A program made the translations under genes and the position numbers. A stretch of 20,309 nucleotides of DNA from Coptodactyla brooksi (taxonomy: Eukaryota; Arthropoda; Insecta; Coleoptera; Scarabaeidae). The notes below the pieces were generated by a model. The model saw nothing but the letters and a program-made list of their open reading frames with translations. It did no database searches and was not told the origin of the DNA. The stretch is from positions 1 through 20,309 of the forward strand of contig JAWQRM010000711.1 of NCBI GenBank assembly GCA_033557675.1. Direction: 5' to 3'. Positions 8,652 to 18,004 of the stretch are shown here, piece after piece (position 1 is the stretch's first letter; the number at the start of each line of letters is the position of its first letter).

Positions 8652-8963
8652 CTAACAAACAGCACATTGTATATCAGCAGATTGCAAGCAAACCATTTCT
8701 CTGTTTTAGGAGACAAGCCCCTCTTTGGTTTAATAATCCTTGTATACTCCCAATAAAAAAGCAGACCTCTGATTCTTGATTTTCTTTTTTATTCCATCTA
8801 CTGTACATTCATACTTGTTAGCAAGTAGTTTTAATTTATCACTTTTCACATTTCTGTCTGTTTGGGTTTTTAAAACGGTCGAGAAGCTTCGATTCCCATC
8901 GCGCAGCCGCATTACGAACTTGCATAAGCTGTACATGCCGTTTTCCTCCGTGTGACCTCGCAT
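8652..8963 (-). pseudogene. MADF-type protein remnant of PIF/Harbinger element
   Basis: The frame 8963-8730 carries KSDKLKLLANKYECTVDG (about 8850-8797) and then IKKKIKNQRSAF, the second half of a MADF (Myb/SANT-like) DNA-binding domain. After a frameshift in the A-run near 8755 the match goes on in another frame with WEYTRIIKPKRGLSPKTEKW, stopping at 8654-8652. Proteins of this type are the second ORF of many animal Harbinger elements. Its position 500 bp from the nuclease remnant, on the opposite strand, fits one element with convergent ORFs. The N-terminal half of the domain is not evident, and no terminal inverted repeats were found. Confidence 0.6.
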
Positions 8964-9189
8964 TCGTTCGAAATTCGCTATTGTGAAGTCCTTGCGGCGA
9001 CACGTTAAAGATTGCCCTCGCCCTATTAAGATTGTAAGTTTTGCATTTAGTTGGAACAGAATAAAGTCCAGTTTATTATTAAAGTGCGCGATCCGGCTTT
9101 TCAGTCAAACTCCTTTATATACCAACTCCCTGATACGCCCATACAGTTCTTGTTTTTCAGTAAAAGTACCTTTGAGGAGGTAAGATTGC

Positions 9190-10760
9190 AGAATACAGTC
9201 CACATTAGATAGTTTAGGATTCCTTGAAGCGAATCCACGGAAAAAGTAATTACAATTGGTCCTTGGGAGACTGAGTCCCAAACACTGTCTTTATATGAAG
9301 CACTTCTGTTGTTTCACAACTCCAGTGAATAATGGTAGTCTTCAATAAATGGAATAAATGGAATAAGGTTGTTTTCTGTATATTCCATTCCATGCCGCCC
9401 GTTTTATGCCGCACTCATCCACTACCACTTTTGCAACATCTTACGACACGCTATACCTTTGTCGCACAGTGGCGCATGCGTCTGGCGACACGGCTCAACA
9501 AGCGGTGTGCGTCATTGTTACTATATGTCGCAGCGTGTTGCTTCGCTTAAAATACTCGTTACCGCATGTATCGATGCCGCAAGCCGCATGTATCGTTGCC
9601 CAGAAGTTGCCTCAATGGAAACAAATCCAGATATAACGCGTCTTCTTATAGCAGTTGCAATCGAACTTCGCATAGTAACAGTGATGTTTGTAACTCACAA
9701 ATCATTACGTACTATTAGAGTACATCTAAACCTAACATTGCAAATAGTCAGCAATGTATCTGTAAAACTGTTAAACGGCTACCGAATATAGCAGTGCTTA
9801 AGTAAGTTGGTAACATGTTTTATTTCTACGACATTTGGTTATGTTTGCGAACGTAACATACGCCAAGAGCACTAGCCGTTTCCACAAAACGGCAAAATTT
9901 ATGGTTATCTTTCGAAAAAAGGAATACGGAAGGTTTCACCCAGCTACTAACATACGACTAACACTATGGAAGCCTTCAAACATATTTTGGTCCTTCGAGC
10001 CGAATAGAAGTAAGTATTCAGTTAGTATTTCTAATTGACTCAACAAGAACTGAGAGAAAATACAACGATAGCGTGGTCAATGGCGGCTAGAATGCATTCA
10101 AGAATGGAAGTAGAACTAATCAGAAGCAAATTATCATTCATGCATGTCCGAATTTCCTCTATGAAAGTGAAAACGAGTAGTACGTCAACAGATACAAGCT
10201 CTTTTAAAATACTTTCAATTTCATCAGATAAAGACTTCTAAATGACGTCAAGCCAATGAATAAGATTAGACGCGTACCTAAAGATAAGAATTTTGGTAGA
10301 TACAAGATGCGCAAGTTGAAATTACAATACAGGTATTTAGTATTAATATTGCACAGTTGAATTCTTTAGATTTAAGGCATCACATAGTTCAGCTATTAAT
10401 ATTAGCCCACTAGCATCGTTCGCATAGAGAAATACATTTCTAAGTGAGCACACGTACAGAGGCGTACTGTTCAAAAAGGTAATTTATAGTAAACAAATTA
10501 TCAGAAACATTTCAAGCATATACAGGTGGTCAAGGAAAATATTTCCATACGTATTTTTCTTAGCGAAATCAAGGTATCTTCAAAGGAGAACGTATTTTAG
10601 ACATTTTGAAATCACTTCAAAGATAACATCGGAGGTTCGCTCAAAAGAAAATATTTTTTATTTTCTTGTTTTTGGTCGACAAGATCGACCAACATTGATC
10701 AATCTTTTGCGTGTATTGAAACTAGATTAACGTTCATTCATTAAAAACTCATTAATACAA
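9190..10760. other. unassigned stretch, partly GC-richer (9370-9640)
   Basis: Open frames of 60-140 codons occur (the longest at 9369-9791 on the plus strand), but they overlap one another, show no recognisable motif and have no support from splice sites or family residues. The higher GC and several CG dinucleotides at 9400-9620 differ from the flanks and suggest inserted or formerly coding DNA. The 9840-10250 part also has short open frames that I cannot assign. Confidence 0.5.
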
Positions 10761-10764
10761 TTCA

Positions 10765-10950
10765 GGCACCCGAAGAGCCAATGAGTTGGAGGATAGGTTG
10801 AATGACATCACTCGACTTTTGGGTGAGTTTAATACTATCCAGGCTGATATATTTGCCACAGAATAGAATGAGGATGCGTATTAGCAGGCGCATTCTGAGT
10901 TTGAGGAATATATGACAAGACGGTGGGTAGCACAAAACTTTTACCTTCAG
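10765..10950 (+). pseudogene. possible BEL/Pao-type gag fragment
   Basis: The frame from 10765 reads ANELEDRLNDITRLLGEFNT, then IQADIFAT, a stop, NEDAY, a stop, HSEFEEY. The heptad-like leucines, the F..IQ..I segment and the acidic E.FE.Y segment resemble the N-terminal coiled coil of BEL/Pao retrotransposon gag proteins. Two in-frame TAG stops and absence of further gag, protease or RT regions make it at most a scrap. An unrelated coiled coil is a fair alternative. Confidence 0.35.
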
Positions 10951-11439
10951 ATCTTGCTCCAGTGTTAATTCGTTAATTACGGGAGGATTAGAGCTGGTTT
11001 GCATAGAAAAGAACTTTTATTTGCTTTATTTACATTTTTTCACGGGTAGATTTGCTTGCCCGTTACCAATCGGGTACGATTTACGAACGTACCCAACTAC
11101 GTTCGGACTTGAGGTGACATTTATTGGTTTAACGGTAAACTTTTATTCGACAAGTGAGTTTAACGAATGTTTTCAAAGTAAATTTTTTGATCGAAAAATT
11201 ATATTGTTTGATGGGAAAATGTTCAAATTCATTCGACAATAACTTCGAAATTTTATAGGTGAGAGGATGTTAATGGCAGGTATAATAGGCCGCATTGTCT
11301 TCCCAGAAGTAATATTTGATGCTCATACTTTTGACTATCTGACGTTCTTTTTCGGACAGCAGTTCCGAAAAAATAATTGAAACAATATTTTTCGAGATTT
11401 GAGGGTTGGATTCAGTATATCTGTCCCAGAAATGAGTAC
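10951..11439. other. unassigned spacer
   Basis: No recognised feature. A 73-codon open frame at 11021-11242 lacks any familiar motif and I do not annotate it as a gene. Confidence 0.45.
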
Positions 11440-11663
11440 GGGAAATATCGCGCTTAAGTAGTTATGAAGCAGTAAGGCGTCGCTTTTTCAGTACAAATAA
11501 CACGGCAAGTAGGTTAGTTGTATGTCTTTCATTGCTTCTGATGATGATGACTTGGTTAGCAAAACGTGCATCCAGCAATTACTTTTCGGTTTTCGTGTAG
11601 TAGTGATATTGTTTAACTTTGTTACTACGTAAAAGGTTCCCAACCCAGAACTTTAGTCACTAC
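11440..11663 (+). mobile_element. solo PLE 3' end fragment with hammerhead
   Basis: Plus-strand copy related to the right arm at 2496-2872. Shared blocks are GCGCTTAAG near 11450, AAGGCGTCGC with TTTTTCAGTAC near 11477-11497 (also seen in the left arm of the first PLE), the hammerhead region, TAGTAGTGATATTGTTTAACTT near 11599-11620, and a tail CCCAGAACTTTAGTCAC near 11646-11662. It has no RT or endonuclease sequence. Confidence 0.65.
11531..11579 (+). ncRNA. hammerhead ribozyme motif (third PLE copy)
   Basis: ATTGCTT is followed by CTGATGA (11538-11544), a stem II with TTG loop (GATGAC/GTTAGC, partly mismatched), AAAAC where GAAAC is expected, a minimal stem III, ATC where GTC is expected, then CAGCAAT. 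ATTGCT pairs with AGCAAT, so this copy keeps the 6-bp outer stem I that the other two have lost, while its core has two changes. Together the three copies imply one ancestral hammerhead. Confidence 0.65.
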
Positions 11664-11833
11664 TTTAATAGTCTAGCAGTTCGATTGCTGCTATATTTAC
11701 GGTATCTTCACTTTTGAAACACCATATTTATGTGCAATAGCCAAGAAATTTTTTGTCAAGTTATTATTGCAATTATGAAGCAATAATTGTTTAATAAATA
11801 AGTAAACCACTGGACAAAGTATGTATAGTCATT

Positions 11834-11872
11834 TCAAATTAATCCTATAAATTTCTTTTTATCGGCAAACCA
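11834..11872 (-). CDS. SLC6 terminal exon e
   Basis: After a 143-nt intron an acceptor TTATTCAG is followed by WFADKKKFIGLI and TGA at 11836-11834. Phase 0 matches exon d, and a short basic tail is normal after TM12. The alternative is that exon d reads through to a stop at 11950; the strong GTAAGA donor argues for splicing. Confidence 0.6.
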   Translation of the reverse strand, partial: WFADKKKFIGLI

Positions 11873-14800
11873 CTGAATAACGTTATAATTGAACTGAGAG
11901 AGACGGGATCAAAAATACCTTTTTATACAAGTCGGGAAGATGAAGTAATTTAAGAATTAACGTTTCTATCACTTATCATAACATAATTATTATAATAAAG
12001 TAACATTGCTCTTACCCTGCTCTGAATGTGTGTGCAAAACTTTATGACAGCTATAACTAAAATCGGGGCAAATACCAATGCCGTATGGACGTATGAAGCT
12101 ATCAACACCACTTTAAAATTGGTCGCTAGAGCAACATTTGTCGATTGAAACATCATAGCGAAGAAAAATGCAAACTGCAAAAGAATATTGCTCATCAGTA
12201 CTAAAAATATGCTAAAACCATCAATCTTACCAGTGAAAATAACGGGCAGCACTTCCACAATGTAGTCCAATACTTTTCGGGTGGATTGCCAAAAGTAAAC
12301 GTATAATCGTTAATCACTTGATCCGTCGTGTAGACAAAAAAAATTGCAAGGTTAACTAAGAGCATGAGCGATGCCGTGAGAACGGAAAGGCCGCAGTACT
12401 TCCAAATGATTACTATCAGAGCTCCTATTTCGGTCACCAATGGCAAAGTAAATGTTATCCCCAAGGTGCAAATAACACTGCACATTATTATGCGGTAAGG
12501 AATTAATTTTGGAAACTTCGCTTCTAGTGATATCAGAAATGCGACAATGGAGTACGTAGGTGGTAGTATCAAAAAGTAAAACAAGCTTCCATACCAGAGG
12601 AAAAGCAATATTCTCCACGGTTTATATCTTAACAGCACATCAGGTACCAGAGCAAATAATATGTCGTCAGCTGTAATAAAAAAATGTCTTAGAAACAGTC
12701 GTAAGTTGCAGTGAATTAAGAATGCAATTTTAACTAAATATTATAATTTTGACTAAAGAGGTATATCTACCTTTAGAAGTATTAGCTGCAGCATTAAATA
12801 ATAGGTCCCATAGTGATGGTTAAATATAATTGAAGTTGAAGGGGGAGTTTTTCTCTTTTGAACAATGTAAATGGTCATTTCAAACATACTTCTATAAAAT
12901 AGTAATAAATAGGAAAGCAAGAGAAGTTTCTGGTAAAAGTGGAATGAATGGAAACTGAAAAATAATATAGAGATAAGAATGATAAAGGAAAAATAAGAAC
13001 CAAAACGGATAAGAAATGTGAATGGATAACAAAACGTAACATAAATGAAGTGGATTTAATTTATCAGGAAGTAAGTAAAACCGGGCAAATGGACCTAACA
13101 GTAGTAGTAGTGAACTAAATAATGAAATCCGTTATGCAAACTGACTGCCAGCAGGCTTTTCATTCGATTAAGCGAGAAAATCCCGTCATCAGTAAAAGAA
13201 TTAGGAATAATCTCACATTGCGATACTAATAAAAATAAGTACAATAATAATAATAAACATAAAGCGATATTATTATTAAATTTATTATTAAATTTATTTA
13301 TAGAATATATGTTTCCCGGATTACCCTGTACTTATTTGAAAGAAAATTACAATAAGGATAGAAATTATTGAGAAACAGTCAAACAGAAAACACAACAAAG
13401 GCTATGAGTCTCGAAGTCTGTATTGTACTAGCGAGGCAGTCAACATCATCAGCTATAAGTAACAAAATTGACAAATGCTGTCAGAATAGTGAAAGTTGAT
13501 GAAACCATACTGGTGGCAAATAAAACATGCTTGTTATATCAAGAACAATTTGCAAAGCGGCAAAATCCTAGTTAATTCAATATTTAAGCATGCAGAAGAA
13601 AAATGACAAAGATGCCCTAACGTGCAAGAAATGAAGAAGTTTGAAGAAGAAAAAAATTGTAGGTTATCGAAATGTAAATATAATCATGCGAATAGAGTAT
13701 TAACAGGGACGAATGAGAAAAGATAAGAGGAAGACCTTGAACGCATTGGCTGGACGCAGTACTTGGTTACTTGATGAGGATAAATGTAGAATACTAAAAA
13801 TAGACGACTCAATGAGACACACGAACAAAATGAATCAGAAAGTTGTAGTGTACGCAGTGGAGGTAATGAACTACTAATGCTTATAAATCAGGGAACTATA
13901 TGGCATGTAGTACTACTATACATATTCAGTTAAATCCTGAAATATTCTATTTAATAGCAAGAATTCTGCCCTATTGTAACTCACTTGGCGGTCGACAAAA
14001 ATATAGACAAAGTACTCAAAAAAGAATAGCATGAATAAAAAAGCACGAATTTATGCAACATTTGATAAATTACATTTAAACCAAAAACTCTTCTACTGAG
14101 CAGTAGAGAAAGTGAGCAAAATCTTTGCTCACTTCTTGAGAAGCAGGAAAATATATGTAACAATTGGATATAATAACGAAATGTAAAAAGAAATAGAAGG
14201 GAAAGAAAAACCTGAAGAAATGATACTTATAGAACTAAATTAAGCGATATATTAGACATAATCAAAAAAAAATCAGAACATATTGAGATCTATGTGAAGT
14301 GATAACGCGTTAAATTAAGGAAGGAAGCGACAAAGAAAGATAATGGTCAGGATGAGGTAAATTAAATGGCATGGCAATAGAAAGGAGATTGTGGCAGATC
14401 TAGAAGGAAGAAAAACGTTATTCATCGATTTAGAAATGCTTCTAATATGATAGAACTACTAGAAGATTAGGTTAGATTCGGTTACACTTATATTAGAGTA
14501 TAAAATAGATAAAGATTATAATAATAGAACTTTGGTGGTGAAGTGTAATAGATCAAAATCTACAACACAAAATCATGATAGAAAGCAATTAAACACAATA
14601 TGTTAAGGAAAACCTGAATAAAGAAGATTTCTAAGAACACAAACATAAATTGAGCAAAAATTGAGCGATATAAATAACTGTACAAATACAACTTTGCGCA
14701 ACATTTTTGCAAAAATTGTAAAATAGAACTTTATCTTACTTTATTATTTTCAAAATACATTTATATTTCAGTCAGTGAGCTACAGGTTACGTAAATTCTA

Positions 14801-15370
14801 TTGCAGTAAAATCTCGTACCTGATATACTTAAACAATCCATGTATTCATACTTGTAATACAGAGCATTATCCTTAGTGACAATTGACATCATACCGAGCA
14901 GAGTCATGAAAACCATCATTTTTATAGGAGGGTTGAGTAAAGCGGCAAATTTTGGGTGCAATGAGTCAGGCTTCATGGTACCTATCCATATTGTATTTCC
15001 AAGGTAGTTTACTTCGGCAGTATGTAATATTAAAACTACCAAAAACTAAAATAAACATAAAATAATATATTCAATTTATAACGTAAGACGAAATAAGTTG
15101 CTTACATCGAATTTCATCAATGGATTATCGTAATGACGCCAATCCTTAATTTCTCCATTTTCAACCAAGCAGATAACGGACAACGATAAACATGTTATAA
15201 CAAAAAGAAAAAAACATTGAGGGTACAAAGCAAATCGATGTATACGTTTCATCCCCAAGCAAGCCAGTAAAAAGATTAAAGCCCAAACAAAAATAACTGC
15301 CCACAGACACGGTAGGTTGACTGTAGGCATTTTCCAATCCTCATAAAATGCATATCTGGCAATACCAACT
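11834..15370 (-). CDS. SLC6-family (sodium:neurotransmitter symporter family) transporter, C-terminal five exons
   Basis: Joined exons 15370-15106, 15045-14820, 12670-12231, 12174-12016 and 11872-11834 give 375 residues with every phase matching (1, 0, 1/2 split Ala, 0, 0). By hydropathy and alignment from memory this is TM4 (about 19-39), TM5 (48-68), TM6 (89-110), TM7 (128-146), EL4 with LFALVPDVL, TM8 (182-206), TM9 (223-243), TM10 (246-275), TM11 and TM12 (304-353). Diagnostic are GMKRIHRF after TM4, VTEIG at TM10, and GNPPEKYWTTLWKCCP before TM11. SLC6 proteins are plasma-membrane carriers of amines, amino acids or osmolytes. TM1-3 are missing from this model, so it is partial. It differs from typical members at sodium-site positions (see findings). 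Substrate cannot be told; no stop or frameshift interrupts it. Confidence 0.82.
12016..12174 (-). CDS. SLC6 exon d (TM11-TM12)
   Basis: Acceptor TTCTTTTGCAG at 12177-12175, donor AGG/GTAAGA at 12015. The intron before it is only 56 nt, with TACTGAT as a branch-site candidate. It encodes 53 residues, FAFFFAMMFQ to CTHIQSR, covering the rest of TM11 and TM12. Confidence 0.82.
12231..12670 (-). CDS. SLC6 exon c (EL4, TM8-TM10)
   Basis: Acceptor TTTTTTATTACAG at 12673-12671, donor CTG/GTAAGA at 12230. The first two bases complete an Ala codon with exon b. It encodes DDILFALVPDVL, matching the EL4 segment ending YPEAL in the family, followed by TM8, TM9 and TM10 and the GNPPEKYW signature. The intron before it is 2,149 bp. 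Confidence 0.85.
13720..13791 (+). pseudogene. LINE C-terminal scrap
   Basis: The frame reads KIRGRP, a TGA, then THWLDAVLGYLMRINVEY and a stop at about 13790. The pattern RGRP, W.D, L matches the extreme C-terminus of many non-LTR retrotransposon (RTE/CR1-like) ORF2 proteins. Adjacent A-rich sequence may be the 3' tail. Only about 24 residues remain. Confidence 0.5.
14085..14150. repeat. perfect 10-bp hairpin with neighbouring palindrome
   Basis: AGTGAGCAAA at 14111-14120 pairs perfectly with TTTGCTCACT at 14124-14133 around ATC. Just before it TACTGAGCAGTA forms another small palindrome, and CTTCT and AGAAG bracket the pair. It lies inside the SLC6 intron. The 3-nt loop is too small for a typical microRNA precursor. 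Confidence 0.55.
14820..15045 (-). CDS. SLC6 exon b (TM6-TM7)
   Basis: Acceptor TTTTAG at 15047-15046, donor CAG/GTACGA at 14819. The 60-nt intron before it is in phase 0. It encodes FLVVLILHTAEVNYLG (TM6), the GTMKPDSLHPKF loop where typical members have SYNKF.NNC, and TM7 with MVFMTLLGMM, ending CLSIS plus one base. A read-through frame to a stop at 14761 exists, but the phase and homology of exon c favour splicing at 14820. Confidence 0.8.
15106..15370 (-). CDS. SLC6 exon a (TM4-TM5)
   Basis: Acceptor TTTTTTTAG at 15372-15371, donor GTAAGC at 15105. It begins with the last base of a split codon and encodes VGIARYAFYEDWKMP, TM4 with LWAVIFVWALIFLL, the GMKRIHRF loop, TM5 and the NPLMKFD end. 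The upstream exon must end in phase 2. Confidence 0.82.
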
Positions 15371-17040
15371 CTAAAAAAAACAGAACATTTAGGAAAGGTA
15401 CATATTTTATATACTAGCAGTGTATGCAGTTTTGCGCACTTATGTCGGCATGTGACTGATCATCATCGCACGATGATAATCAACACACACTGACAATGCC
15501 AAGGCACAGTGAAATATTCATTCTTAGAAATTAGAGTCCAATAAAAGAAGATACATGATAATTATGTAAATTAAATTAATTAAAAAAATTAAGTTATGTA
15601 AATTGTATTATGTCATTTGACGTAGTGACAAGAGAATATAATTCTTTCCATTTTCTTTTAATAACTATGTCCAGGTAAAAAATTCTTTACAATCATTTCA
15701 TTTTGAGTTGGTTTCGATTAATATACTGCCGAGAAAAAAAAATAGAAAAATTAAATGATTTTAGTATTATTTTTCTTGAAGAAATATCTGTTCGAATAAC
15801 CATTCATTGTGCAATCTCAGATGATTCTACATTACTATTCTACATTAGAGGTAACAGTTTTTATTGCAATTAAAGAAGAAATGAGCGAAAAAACAATAAC
15901 CTGAAATTTGTTTGTGCATTCTTACAAAATCACTCCTACGCGGAATAAGATTTATTCAGATCCTGTCTCGGAAAACAGAAATTCACAAAATTGCCACAGA
16001 AATGTTAGGTAGATTATTTGCTGGTTGTCACTAGTTTGATACTTACGAAGGTATTAAATAAAATACAGGGCATTAGAAATGAAGAATTCTCTTCAAGAAC
16101 AGTGAAATTTATTTATAGTAGGAATTATGAGAAAAATTAAACCTCGCAGCACTAACAATTTTATTGCGAAGAAGAGAGATCGATTGCCCTATACCACTTT
16201 GAATGTGCTTTGGAAGTTTTTTGGGAGAGTTATATCAAATTGAAATAATAAACACTCACCTTATGATAAAATAATTAATAAAATATACGAACTCAATATT
16301 CAATACTTATGTCTTAGCGTTATATAAACTTTGAAATTGAATTTGGGAGGGAAAACGTTTATATCTTATTTTAATATTCTCGATATTTCTCAAGAAATAA
16401 GAGGCACACACATTTTGGAGTTGTGTTAATACAAACTCTGTTTGCAAATTATAGGGCCAATCCGAAAACTTGGGTTACTTATGGAAATATACATTCAAAA
16501 GATCAAGTATAAAAACAATAGCAAAAAATTTACTGAAACTTAACTAAATCTTTGTATTACAAATAACTATAGGCATATTCTTTTTGGCAAAGATCCAAAA
16601 CATTTCTAGAATTAATATTTACTGTGGGATTCAATCATTTTCAACAATACCCCCAAACAATTTTTCACGTGAAAAACAACATAAAAGGCAGCAACAAATG
16701 ATCAGAGAATTTCACTCAAGCTTGGTCAATGGCGCATTTGAACACTTCAATGTGGGGAACTAGGGTTCACCTAGGGCTAAACCTTCTTAGGTGTGGATTT
16801 CAGTAATTATATTCGAATTATTGTCAGTAATTAATCTTAACAGATCTTAATTTTATTTTAATATTTTTACTACTGTCATATAAAATTGTTCTCTTTCTCG
16901 TCAATCGGAATACTACCGGAATTATTTAAGATTTTACTTAAAACAAATAAAGTCCTTTGACTTTATTTTAAGTCGTTTGACTTTATCAAGATTCCCAAAC
17001 AAATTCTATTTAAACAGCTCTTCGATCTCACATAAATTTT
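15371..17040. other. unassigned sequence upstream of the SLC6 exons
   Basis: Probably intron and 5' region of the SLC6 gene. Contains an imperfect palindrome ATCATCATCG/CGATGATAAT at 15460-15481 and a repeated AAGTC.TTTGACTTTA pair at 16951-16985. Apart from the doubtful exon at 16047-16090 I see no coding sequence; in particular no NVWRFP-like TM1 motif. Confidence 0.5.
16047..16090 (-). CDS. possible SLC6 upstream exon (start of TM2)
   Basis: A 44-nt candidate with acceptor CACTGTTCTTGAAG and donor TTC/GTAAGT. It encodes NSSFLMPCILFNTF, which resembles the family segment GGAFLIPY at the end of TM1 and start of TM2. Its phase-0 donor does not fit exon a directly, so an exon with the rest of TM2 and TM3 would have to lie between 16046 and 15373; I could not find one. 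It may be chance. Confidence 0.3.
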
Positions 17041-17307
17041 GCGTTCCAACACGACGGCAGTCAAATACACGTGTCTTACTGAGGTAGTGAACACATAATG
17101 CAATGATTACGCAATAACAATTTCAATGTTGTGGATTTGATAGCGCACTCTCCGGGTATGAATCCCGTTGTGCATGTCTGGGGACACATGGTAAGAGAAG
17201 TTTACCACGCTGGTCTCCAGAGGAGCGCCATCGTCCAAACTTGGGTAAACTTCTGTGATTTGTGGCGCTTTGTGATTTCGTACGTGCAAAATCGCAAGCT
17301 GTCATAG
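17041..17307 (+). pseudogene. Tc1-like transposase C-terminal fragment
   Basis: One frame gives AFQHDGSQIHVSY, a TGA, GSEHIMQ, a TGA, then NVVDLIAHSPGMNPVVHVWG and HMVREVY, ending at the TAG at 17305-17307. This is the second half of a Tc1 transposase: FQ.D with the second catalytic Asp, then the D....SPDLNPIE.LW block. The third catalytic residue (Glu or Asp after NPI) is Val here. With two in-frame stops it is inactive. The first catalytic region is not recognisable upstream and no terminal repeats were seen. It differs from the mariner-like element at 3332-5380, which has another motif set. Confidence 0.78.
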
Positions 17308-17715
17308 TTGAAAGTTAATTGAGGCCACACTAAACATTAATTTTGAAAATTTATAGATTTTCTTGATCTTCTTTGGAACACGAAGTGAGATTTCGGGTTT
17401 TTAACAATAGTAGCTGTAATAATTGTGTTATTATTGTTTTTTTTTTGTTATTCAGTATCCTGTAATCTTTCCTTGTTTCCTTTTCCTTTTAGTACATCAC
17501 TAAATTATTGATCTAGTTGGTGTGCTGGCTTTTAATATTTACTATGTCCCTTTCGCCATCCTCGCTTTGTAAGTGGAACTTCTCTCTCTTCCGCTTTTCT
17601 GGTGGCGACTTTATATATTTTGTGCCTTGGCCTGCACAATTCAGCTTAATTAGTCTGATTTTTGGCATGTCAAAGAAGAAACAAATGAATTTGTACAACG
17701 TCAAATAACTTCATA
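17308..17715. other. unassigned spacer with a T-run
   Basis: Contains a T-rich tract at 17434-17450. Two overlapping 63-codon open frames on opposite strands (17513-17708) show no family motif and are not annotated as genes. Confidence 0.45.
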
Positions 17716-17719
17716 GAGA

Positions 17720-17805
17720 CACAAACGACCGAAACAAAACCGAAACAACAAACAAACAGACCGAGACGCAAACAAACCGAAACAAACAAAAACCGAAAAC
17801 AACAT
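17720..17805. repeat. AAAC/GAAAC-rich simple repeat
   Basis: Irregular repeats of CAAAC, GAAAC and AACAAAC with almost no T on the plus strand. Such tracts can mark low-complexity UTR or the linker of a retroelement ORF; it leads directly into the LINE scrap at 17803. Confidence 0.65.
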
Positions 17806-17890
17806 TAAAGAAACTCAAGAACAAGAAAGCAACAGTACCGGACCGAATGGGATTACTAACGAATTAGTAAAGTATGGAGAAACAACTCAC
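17803..17890 (+). pseudogene. LINE reverse-transcriptase scrap
   Basis: TLKKLKNKKAT (17803-17835) is followed after a 1-nt shift by GPNGITNELVKYGE. This is the LINE RT fingers motif, L..LKN.KA.GPDGI.NEL.K, with D changed to N. Nothing else of the RT was recognised downstream, where the piggyBac remnant soon begins. Confidence 0.6.
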
Positions 17891-18004
17891 CAGAGGTGAT
17901 ACTTAAAACTACCTACATTTAACCGCTATGTGCACCGTTAGGTACTCGGATACCTTTTGTCTTTCTTTTCTTTTTTGGTATCAGAACCCGATTGAAACAC
18001 ACAT

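Larger units (their letters stand above)
12671..14819 (-). other. intron of the SLC6 gene (2,149 bp)
   Basis: AT-rich and A-rich, with no host exon recognised. It contains a LINE C-terminal scrap at about 13720-13790 (plus strand), an ATT-rich low-complexity block at 13225-13305 and a perfect hairpin at 14111-14133. The splice phases on both sides agree without any intervening exon. Confidence 0.7.

Noticed and set aside
8983..9183. 66-codon plus-strand open frame
   Set aside because: Lies opposite the likely upstream part of the MADF remnant; no motif.
12352..12618. 88-codon minus-strand open frame
   Set aside because: Alternative frame inside SLC6 exon c; the other frame carries the family signatures.
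13225..13305. Possible array of ATT/AAT repeats as a CRISPR or satellite
   Set aside because: Low-complexity AT-rich sequence with irregular units and no spacers; ordinary eukaryotic simple repeat.
13981..14163. 60-codon minus-strand open frame
   Set aside because: Within the SLC6 intron, with no splice signals in phase and no family match; it also spans the hairpin.
17107..17305. Two minus-strand open frames of 60 codons
   Set aside because: They are antisense to the Tc1 fragment, which explains the openness of this stretch.
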